From Lentisphaerota bacterium (lineage in GTDB: Bacteria > Verrucomicrobiota > Kiritimatiellia > RFP12 > UBA1067): a stretch of 33,604 nt of DNA. The stretch covers positions 1 through 33,604 of the forward strand of contig SUWC01000032.1 of NCBI GenBank assembly GCA_015061665.1, written 5' to 3'. Below, one piece after another: positions 12,823-18,890 of the stretch (positions are counted from its first letter, which is position 1; every line of letters starts with the position of its first letter). Both the position numbers and the translations under genes were made by a program. Under the pieces are notes generated by a model. It saw nothing but the letters and a program-made list of their open reading frames with translations. It was not told the DNA's origin and ran no database searches.

Positions 12823-14532
12823 TCATCTCCTGCACAACGGATCCAAATACTCTCTCCCGAAAAGCGCGATTCGCCGCGCCTCCACCGTCCCTTCGGCGAC
12901 CTTGGACGACGCTGACGAGACGAGAGACGCGAGACGAGACAGCACCTCCGGCGAATATATCTTCGTATGTAGCTCCTCCTCCGTCGGCGCCTCGCACACG
13001 CCGGGTCCGAGCGGCGTGTCGTACGGCTTCGCGACGACCTGCATCCAGCACTTCTCAAGCATGTCGAAGAACTCCGCCATCTCCTCCGCCGCCGCGCCGA
13101 ACATAAGCCTGTGGTGCTCGGCGAGAATCGCCTCCACGTCGGCGTCGGGATTCCAGCAGACGCGCGAGAAGACGTAGTAGTTGAGGTAGTTGTATATCCA
13201 GCGGTCGCTTTCGCTTTCCGCGAACGCGCCGGTGACGTGCGGCGCGACGGCGCGGTAGTAGCTCGCCCAGGCGCGCGGCGCAAGCTGCGGGATGTCCTTC
13301 ATCTCGAGGTTCCAGCAGTCCACCTTGTCCGGATAGTTCCAGAGCGACACCTTCCGTCCGAGCTTCGCGTGCCACGCGGCGACTTCGTCCTTCTCCCGCG
13401 CGCCGATCGCGGTTCCCTCGGCCCACGGACCCCTCCGCGCGACGAAGACGTCGACGTTGTCGGGAATCTCGTTCGTCGGTATGCGAGCGTACGGAATGTA
13501 CGACATCTGCGAGACGCGCGCGTGCGGGAACTTCGCCTTTATGCGCCCCGCGAGTTCCGCAGTGCGCCGCCACACGAGGTCCGTCGCAAAGCCGATGTCG
13601 TATTTCGAGAACGGAACGTTTTCCATACACCAGTTGCAGTTGCAATGCCGCACCCAGGTGAGTCCGTCCTTCGGCATCGCATCGAAGACAGCAGCCCCAC
13701 CGCCGTCCGCAATTACCGTGCATGCGTTGGTGTATATCGCGTCCCACGTCTCCGGCGAAAGGCAATGCGTCTTCGCGCCGTGGCAGCAACGAAGGTGATA
13801 CGTCTCCATCCTTAGCCGATACCAGTTGAGCCGCTTGAAATCGGTTTCGCTCATTCCCGCGAGTATTTCGGGTGCAACTTTTCCGTCCTCGTAGCCATAG
13901 CGCCGCACCGAAAACGCGGGCGATTCCTCGATGCGCCCTTCCGGCACGGCGATGCAATCCGCGCGCGGAACGCATGTTCCGAGTTCGCCGGGAAAGTACA
14001 TCCTCACCCCGACGAATCGCTCGAGAAACGCGTACACGCCGAAAAGCGTGCCGCGCCTGAAGCACGGCTGCCAAATAGCCTCGTCCGGAAGCGCCGCCGT
14101 GGCGTCGACATCGGTGACGTCATCGTCGTTTCCTGCGATGTACACGGCATTCGAGCATGCCTCAATCATGAATCCATCGCGGGCCGCCCGGTGGTCGGCC
14201 CCTACCGATGGTAGGGCGGGCGCGCCGCGCACGCCGCTCGGCAGGGCGCGGTCACCGGACGCGCCGCCCAACACGATCGCCGTTTTTCCCTCAGTCCTCT
14301 GCGCAACAACCGGCAACGCCTCGCCAAGAACGCCCTTCAAAAAGAAGTTCAGCTCCTCCGCCGCGAGCCGCGTCGCATACGCCGCGTTTGTCGCCACGAC
14401 GATCTCAGAACCGCAATCGACGACAACATCGGCATTCGACGCGGTTTCTGCCGCGAAGAACGCAAAGATCGCACAGAACGCTGCGCGCCCTACACGTTCT
14501 ATACGGCTAAATAATCCTGCGGACAACTGCAT
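12823..14532 (-). CDS. Secreted DUF4838-type (GH-associated) protein with a palindrome-derived insertion
   Basis: The protein has 569 residues. I start it at the ATG at 14532, which overlaps the preceding stop as TAATG and has GAGG 7 nt upstream; a longer frame reaches 14784 inside the neighbour and is not credible. A signal peptide (residues ~1-33, ending ETASNA) is followed by a small alpha/beta domain (ATRLAAEELNFFLKGVLG) like the N-terminal domain of alpha-glucuronidases and GH20 enzymes. The DUF4838 core comes next, with CHGAKTHCLSPETWDAI, the cysteine-rich HCNCNWCMENV, and ADVEAILAEHHRLMFG near the end. DUF4838 proteins occur in carbohydrate loci of Verrucomicrobia, Planctomycetes and Bacteroidetes; their activity is unsettled to my knowledge. 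Between IVLGGA and RDGFMIEA lies a stretch of about 30 residues encoded by tandem palindromes. Confidence 0.85.
   Translation of the reverse strand: MQLSAGLFSRIERVGRAAFCAIFAFFAAETASNADVVVDCGSEIVVATNAAYATRLAAEELNFFLKGVLGEALPVVAQRTEGKTAIVLGGASGDRALPSGVRGAPALPSVGADHRAARDGFMIEACSNAVYIAGNDDDVTDVDATAALPDEAIWQPCFRRGTLFGVYAFLERFVGVRMYFPGELGTCVPRADCIAVPEGRIEESPAFSVRRYGYEDGKVAPEILAGMSETDFKRLNWYRLRMETYHLRCCHGAKTHCLSPETWDAIYTNACTVIADGGGAAVFDAMPKDGLTWVRHCNCNWCMENVPFSKYDIGFATDLVWRRTAELAGRIKAKFPHARVSQMSYIPYARIPTNEIPDNVDVFVARRGPWAEGTAIGAREKDEVAAWHAKLGRKVSLWNYPDKVDCWNLEMKDIPQLAPRAWASYYRAVAPHVTGAFAESESDRWIYNYLNYYVFSRVCWNPDADVEAILAEHHRLMFGAAAEEMAEFFDMLEKCWMQVVAKPYDTPLGPGVCEAPTEEELHTKIYSPEVLSRLASLVSSASSKVAEGTVEARRIALFGREYLDPLCRR
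14181..14268. repeat. Tandem palindromic elements (family A) inserted in the DUF4838 coding frame
   Basis: The first palindrome, GGGCCG-CCCGGTGGT-CGGCCC (14181-14201), is followed by CTACCGATGGTAGGG. A second, GGCGCG-GTCACCGGA-CGCGCC, lies at 14245-14265 within 14240-14268. The GGTAGGG and GGCAGGG boxes and the 9-nt loops recur. The elements keep the reading frame and encode an alanine/proline/arginine-rich stretch containing GDRALP and GAPALPSVGADHRAA. Confidence 0.75.
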
Positions 14533-15767
14533 TACAAATCCTCGAACGTAAGCGGGCCAAGCGGCGAGAGGTGGATGCAGAAGCGCGTGGAGTAGTCGGC
14601 GTTGCCGGGCGGCATTATCTGCCGTCTGCAGGGCAGGAGGTCGTAAATCGCTATAGACTTCCCGTTTCCGTTGGCGCTCCTCAGGATCCTGTTTGATCCC
14701 TCTGAAATTCCCGTTGGATTGACGGAGAAGTCCGGCAGTCCGTAAGTCGGAGAATAATTGCCCGCAGCTTTGTCGAGCACCCACTCCCCGTCGAGACCTA
14801 CGACATCGTAGAGTCCCCAGCCGTTGTCGTTTTTCAGGCCGACGGGACTCTGATCCAGTAAGGCTGTGGCGTGGGACCAGATGGCGATTGCATCAAGATA
14901 GCCGTCAAGAACTTCCATTGATTCATCCACGGTTCCGCCGTTCGGCCAGAATGTCGCCTTCCCGGCGCGCGCCGCGGCCTCCCATTGCTCTTCCTCGCAG
15001 AGGTCGACAACGATTCCGTCCCCGGCCTTCGCGCGCAGCTTCGCGACGATTGACCCTTCTGCGACCTTGTATCCCGTCGTCGGCCAGTCGACGCCGGTTT
15101 GCGCTCCGCGCAGGTCGTTGTATGAAACGTGGACGGGCTCGAAGCTGCCCGCCCCGCTCGTGCCCATGAGGCAGACGTGCTGCGCTTCGGTATACTTGAA
15201 GATTCCCACATAGAAGTCGTTGGTGAACACGACCGTCCGCCGGTTCATTGTCGTCGCGGCCTCATCCACGCCCCAGTGATTGAGATACGCGAACGTCTCC
15301 CTCGGCTCGCCCAGCGTGTACGTTCCCGCGGGGATGCGTCGGAAGACCATCTTCGTCGACTTGTATTCGTCCGTCCATCCGCCTTCCGGCGGCGCACTGC
15401 GGTAGGTGCATCCACCCTTGAGAAGGTCTATGACGGCGTAAGTCTTCACAATGACCGCGTTCGTGACGGACACCGCGAAGCCAGTAAGCGTCTTGCCTGC
15501 ATACGCCGACTGCGCGGGATCCCATGTGACGCGGTGCTGTCCGGGCGCGCAGTCTGAGAGCGCACCAAGGAGGAACGGCTCGTCGTGTCCATCCCACGTG
15601 GCGGACACCTCGACGTCGCTCGCGTCACCGGAGAGGATGAAATCGACATCGACCTTCTCGCTCCACGGCCAGCGCTGGTTCACGACGACATTAGAGATGG
15701 AAGTCGCCGCTCCCGCCGCGAGCGCGGCGGCAAAAACCAGGACCGAAAGCTGTGCCTTTACATTCAT
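14532..15767 (-). CDS. Secreted FGE-sulfatase/SUMF1-like protein with N-terminal beta domain
   Basis: The protein has 411 residues. A signal peptide (MNVKAQLSVLVFAAALAAGA) precedes a beta-rich domain (residues ~25-115, with VVVNQRWPWSEKVDVDF and ATWDGHDEPF). Residues ~135-405 resemble the formylglycine-generating-enzyme (SUMF1/EgtB/PvdO) fold: FRRIPAGTYTLGEP, VVFTNDFYVGIFKYTEAQH, EEEQWEAAARAGKATFWPNG, GLYDVVGLDGEWVLD and RILRSANG. The usual GNVWEW is changed to GLDGEW. I see no clear copper-binding cysteine pair, so the protein may be a non-catalytic binding or scaffold protein. It lies 12 bp after the small secreted protein and overlaps the DUF4838 start by one base. Catalytic status is uncertain. 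Confidence 0.82.
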   Translation of the reverse strand: MNVKAQLSVLVFAAALAAGAATSISNVVVNQRWPWSEKVDVDFILSGDASDVEVSATWDGHDEPFLLGALSDCAPGQHRVTWDPAQSAYAGKTLTGFAVSVTNAVIVKTYAVIDLLKGGCTYRSAPPEGGWTDEYKSTKMVFRRIPAGTYTLGEPRETFAYLNHWGVDEAATTMNRRTVVFTNDFYVGIFKYTEAQHVCLMGTSGAGSFEPVHVSYNDLRGAQTGVDWPTTGYKVAEGSIVAKLRAKAGDGIVVDLCEEEQWEAAARAGKATFWPNGGTVDESMEVLDGYLDAIAIWSHATALLDQSPVGLKNDNGWGLYDVVGLDGEWVLDKAAGNYSPTYGLPDFSVNPTGISEGSNRILRSANGNGKSIAIYDLLPCRRQIMPPGNADYSTRFCIHLSPLGPLTFEDL

Positions 15768-15779
15768 TTTGCCCTGCCC

Positions 15780-16364
15780 TCAGCGGATGCAGATCCGCAT
15801 CGCGGGGTCGTACGGTGGCGCGATGTCGTATCCAGAGTCTCCCGTCCCGCCGTTCCATTCCGAATCAAAAGCGAACACGCGGGGGCTTCTCACGCGCCGC
15901 CATTCGCCATACGCCCTCGCGCGCACGGTTATCGGACCTCCCCCTGCGCCGTCGACATACGCAAGCGTCGCCGTCTCGCGTGAGACTTCGCTTCCATTCG
16001 CAGTCTGAACGAGCGTGACGTCTACAAGCGCCTCTGCAATTTGCACGGGCTGCGTACAGCTTCCGTGCGTATCGCCCTCGCCGCGCGCGACATCAAATTC
16101 TGATACCACGCCGGTAATCCTGTTCGAAAGCACAAGCGTTGCCGCATCTGCGGAGTCGTCCCAGGGCCAGCAAAGGGGCGCAGATCTGTCGTTGACTGTC
16201 ATCCATAGACGCATATCGGACATAGCACGCACAGTCATCGCAAAGCACGGCAGCGCAAAGAGCAGGATAGCGGCAGTGGCGAGCCACGCGAGGAAAGAAG
16301 GTGCATGCACAAGCAGAGCAGCGCATGGGACGCCACTCCTCCGCGGAGTGGTTATTTCGGGCAT
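15780..16364 (-). CDS. Small secreted protein of unknown function, first gene of the regulator/symporter operon
   Basis: The frame could begin at 16439, but that start lies upstream of the predicted -10, so I choose the ATG at 16364 (194 residues). The hydrophobic stretch AWLATAAILLFALPCFA looks like a signal peptide core cleaved near residue 42. The mature part is beta-rich (MRLWMTVNDRSAPLCWPW; DAATLVLSNRITG; AEALVDVTLVQTANG) and ends in a short aromatic/acidic tail. Its LCWPW segment and following strand echo the RWPWSEKVDVDF region of the next gene's N-terminal domain. The two may therefore share a beta-sandwich fold and work as a pair. I do not recognise a family. No strong RBS precedes the chosen ATG. 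Confidence 0.6.
   Translation of the reverse strand: MPEITTPRRSGVPCAALLVHAPSFLAWLATAAILLFALPCFAMTVRAMSDMRLWMTVNDRSAPLCWPWDDSADAATLVLSNRITGVVSEFDVARGEGDTHGSCTQPVQIAEALVDVTLVQTANGSEVSRETATLAYVDGAGGGPITVRARAYGEWRRVRSPRVFAFDSEWNGGTGDSGYDIAPPYDPAMRICIR
16333..16351. repeat. Palindrome at the start of the small secreted protein gene
   Basis: CCACTCC (16333-16339) and GGAGTGG (16345-16351) form a 7-bp perfect stem around TCCGC, 13 nt inside the chosen start codon. It encodes the TTPRRSGV stretch in front of the signal-peptide core. It could be another REP-like element or a hairpin affecting translation. Confidence 0.55.
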
Positions 16365-16381
16365 GTGAGTTATATCGAGAC

Positions 16382-16427
16382 TATGCACAGTGCATAATAT
16401 TGTAGCAAAAACGGGCAAAAGGGGCAA
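16382..16427 (-). promoter_or_regulatory. Promoter and candidate operator of the regulator/symporter operon
   Basis: On the minus strand TTGCCC (16427-16422), a 17-nt spacer and TACAAT (16404-16399) form a plausible sigma70-type promoter. A perfect 15-bp palindrome, TATGCAC-A-GTGCATA, lies at 16382-16396, just downstream of the -10 and so across the predicted start site. That is the classic position for a repressor. The AraR-like regulator encoded in this operon is the obvious candidate to bind it, by inference only. Confidence 0.55.
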
Positions 16428-16453
16428 AAGGGTCAGCACCTGTTCTGCCCTTT
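16427..16453 (-). terminator. Probable intrinsic terminator of the glycoside hydrolase operon
   Basis: In minus-strand transcripts AAAGGG-CAG and CTG-(A)-CCCTTT pair as a 9-bp stem with one bulged A and an 8-nt loop. The T-rich stretch TTGCCCCTTTTTGCCC follows. It lies about 100 nt after the GH3 stop and abuts the -35 of the next operon. The interrupted T-run makes it imperfect. Confidence 0.5.
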
Positions 16454-16550
16454 ATTCCCCCCTCAGCTTCCGCCGAGCCAATACGACGACACCGAGATTT
16501 CGACGAATGTCGCGTTTTCGGCGGGACGCGACAGCATTATATCGTATCTG
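16454..16550 (-). other. Intergenic stretch after the GH3 gene with a short open frame
   Basis: An ATG at 16537 opens 24 codons to a TGA at 16465-16463. The peptide begins MLSRPAENATFVEI and ends SSYWLGGS, and the frame is open for a few more codons upstream. The composition looks protein-like, so this may be the decayed end of a lost gene, but it has no RBS and is too short to trust. The CGATATAATGC in front of it resembles a -10 without a clear -35. Confidence 0.25.
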
Positions 16551-18887
16551 TCATCTTACGACACGTGTGTACTCCACCGGAAGATTGTCCGACGACGGAC
16601 CTAACAATATTTTGTATCTCCCCGCGCCGACTCGCCACTGATGCGACTCCTCGTCCCAGTGGCGAAACGCCTCGTCTCCAAGCCTGAACGCCAATGTGCC
16701 AGACTCCCCTGGATCGAGTTCAATGCTCGAAAAGTCGACAAGCTCCTTCTCTGGCATTTCCAATCCAGGCGCTGCGGGCTTTGAAACATAGCACTGCACG
16801 ACGTCCCTGCCGCGCATCGCCCCGGTATTCTTGACGGTCACGCGCCATTCGCCGTCCTTTTCCTGCGGTGCGCATTCGTACTTGAAGCGAGTATAGGACA
16901 GCCCGAATCCGAAAGGATACCTGACCTTCGTCCTGAAATGGTCAAATCCGCGATAGCCCACCCATATTCCGTCGGCGTATGTCACGGTCGGCCAGTCACG
17001 GGTCCATGACCATTTCTGCATCGCCCCCAGGCCGGGGAATGTCTCAAGCCCCATTCTGTGGCACGGCCAGTCGTGCAAGGTCTGGCCAAATGTGAACGGG
17101 AGTCGTCCGGACGGATTGAGAAGCCCCATGACCATTTCGGCAAGAACCCTCCCGCCAAACTCCCCTGCATACCATGTGAAGAATATTGCCCGCGCCTTTT
17201 CGTGCCACTCCTCCACGCTTACCGGCGTCCCGCATGTTATCGCCACGACAAGGTTTGGATTGACCTCCGCAACGCAGCGTATCAAATCCTCTTGACACAT
17301 GCCCGGAATGCTCTTGAGCCAGTAGTCGCGCCTGTCTCCGATTTCCCCGTTTTTCGGAGAGTCCCCACCCTCGCGGTCGAGGGAGTGGTCGAGACCTCCG
17401 CAGAAAACCACCATGTCACATTCCTTTGCAGCCTCCAGAATCGGTCGCGCAACCATTCCGGGCACGCTCACCGCGTCTTTGCGGTCTTGGTTTTCAAACC
17501 GCATGCCCGGTGCGAAAACGACGTTGTCACGGCCGAACACTTCGCAGAACCCCTCGAGCGGCGTGATTTCGCGCGCAGCCTTTATGGCGCCGGACCCGCC
17601 TCGCGAAAAGAGGTCGGAGCCGTCAACCATCGAATGGTACTGGTCGGCGTTGGGACCTGCGACGCAGACCTTGTATTTCCGGCTCCTGTCCAATGGTAGG
17701 AAACCGTCGTTCTTCGCCAGAACTATCGATTCGGCAGCCGCGCGGTAGGCAAGCGACTTGTGGGCCTCGCTCCTGAACAACGCAGCGCATTCGGCGGCGT
17801 TTTTCCTGTCCGCCTCGTCTCTTCCGTCGAAAGCGCCTACGCGGAAATAGAGCCTGAGAGCTCGCCGGACGGCATCCTCAAACCTGTTTCGATCGACAAT
17901 TCCCCGTCGGACAAGCTCGACCTCCCGCCTGTCGCGTTCGGCATCCTCCCCGCAGCAGGTTTCAATCGTAGTGCCTCCGTTAAGCGCCTTGACTTCGTCA
18001 TACCATACGCCCCAATCGGTTATGATCGCTCCGTCCCAGCCCCATTCCTTCAATGCTATGTCGTTGAGGTTTGTGTTCCAGCTGACATGGATGCCGTCCA
18101 GCTTTACACCGGTATTCATCATTGACCACGGCCCTGCCTTCTTGAGCGCTATTTCAAACGGACGCAGGTATATCTCCCGTGCTGCTCTTTCGCCACAGCG
18201 CACTCCCAGCCCGCTGCGGCACCATTCATGGTCGTTGAAGCACCAGTGCTTCGGACACGCCGCCACGCGCCTTGACTGCAGTCCCTCGATAATCGCGGCG
18301 ATTATCTCGCCGCTCAGGACGGGATCCTCGCCCGCATACTCGAAGTTCCTTGCGGCAAGGGGGCTCCTAGCCATGTTCAGCCCCGGGCCGAGCAACATTC
18401 TGCAGACGCCACCTTGATCGGACTCGTCAAACACCGCACGCGTCTCCGCCCCCATTGCACGTCCGACGTCCCTTGCCAGGTCTCTGTCGAACGTGGCTGC
18501 CATGCCAATGGTAACGGGAAAATACGTAACGCCAGGCTGGGTTTCGGCCCGGGGCCCGTTGCCGGAATCGGCCATCCGGAAATTCTCAAGCCTGATCCGC
18601 GGAATGTTCCCGAGCGAGAGATTCCCCGTCGCATGCAGAAGATGGGCCTTCTCCTCCATGGTCAGCCGTCCGAGGATGTCATTTATCCGCTCTTCAAGGG
18701 GAAGCCTCGTATCCAAATACGGAAGCCCTTCCTCTACATGCACGGCTGATGCTCGAGCGCTAACCGCCGGCGTCCCGGTGTCAATTCCTATGCCGACATA
18801 CCGTTCCTCGTCCGCATAAGCCTTCGTCGCCACCAATGCCGAGGCGAGGCATCCCAGCGCAGCTTTCAACCAATGTAGCTTCATCAT
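16551..18887 (-). CDS. Secreted glycoside hydrolase family 3 (beta-glucosidase/beta-xylosidase-like)
   Basis: The protein has 778 residues with a signal peptide at ~1-25 (ending KAYA). The GH3 N-terminal barrel carries MLLGPGLNMARSP (~165-176), NFEYAGEDPVLSG (~181-193), CPKHWCFND (~211-219) and GAIITDWG, where D291 is the expected nucleophile. The usual SYN-x-x-NG segment is changed to SMMNTGVKLDG. The second GH3 domain follows (ESIVLAKNDGFLPLD), then an FnIII-like C-terminal domain (PFGFGLSYTRF onward). The length is normal for a three-domain GH3. It removes terminal beta-linked sugars; whether glucose, xylose or arabinose cannot be read from sequence. It is the last gene of the GH operon. 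Its AAGGAG RBS (18899-18894) overlaps the end of the preceding gene, 6 nt before ATG. Confidence 0.93.
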   Translation of the reverse strand: MMKLHWLKAALGCLASALVATKAYADEERYVGIGIDTGTPAVSARASAVHVEEGLPYLDTRLPLEERINDILGRLTMEEKAHLLHATGNLSLGNIPRIRLENFRMADSGNGPRAETQPGVTYFPVTIGMAATFDRDLARDVGRAMGAETRAVFDESDQGGVCRMLLGPGLNMARSPLAARNFEYAGEDPVLSGEIIAAIIEGLQSRRVAACPKHWCFNDHEWCRSGLGVRCGERAAREIYLRPFEIALKKAGPWSMMNTGVKLDGIHVSWNTNLNDIALKEWGWDGAIITDWGVWYDEVKALNGGTTIETCCGEDAERDRREVELVRRGIVDRNRFEDAVRRALRLYFRVGAFDGRDEADRKNAAECAALFRSEAHKSLAYRAAAESIVLAKNDGFLPLDRSRKYKVCVAGPNADQYHSMVDGSDLFSRGGSGAIKAAREITPLEGFCEVFGRDNVVFAPGMRFENQDRKDAVSVPGMVARPILEAAKECDMVVFCGGLDHSLDREGGDSPKNGEIGDRRDYWLKSIPGMCQEDLIRCVAEVNPNLVVAITCGTPVSVEEWHEKARAIFFTWYAGEFGGRVLAEMVMGLLNPSGRLPFTFGQTLHDWPCHRMGLETFPGLGAMQKWSWTRDWPTVTYADGIWVGYRGFDHFRTKVRYPFGFGLSYTRFKYECAPQEKDGEWRVTVKNTGAMRGRDVVQCYVSKPAAPGLEMPEKELVDFSSIELDPGESGTLAFRLGDEAFRHWDEESHQWRVGAGRYKILLGPSSDNLPVEYTRVVR

Positions 18888-18890
18888 TTT

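Noticed and set aside
13055-14074. 339-codon minus-strand frame inside the DUF4838 gene
   Set aside because: It is an arginine-rich shadow in another frame; the DUF4838 frame has recognisable motifs.
14533-14784. N-terminal extension of the DUF4838 frame
   Set aside because: It would overlap the upstream gene by about 250 bp. The ATG at 14532 has an RBS, a signal peptide and the TAATG overlap.
16365-16439. Upstream start of the small secreted protein frame
   Set aside because: It precedes the predicted -10 and start site and would place the palindrome and promoter inside the gene.
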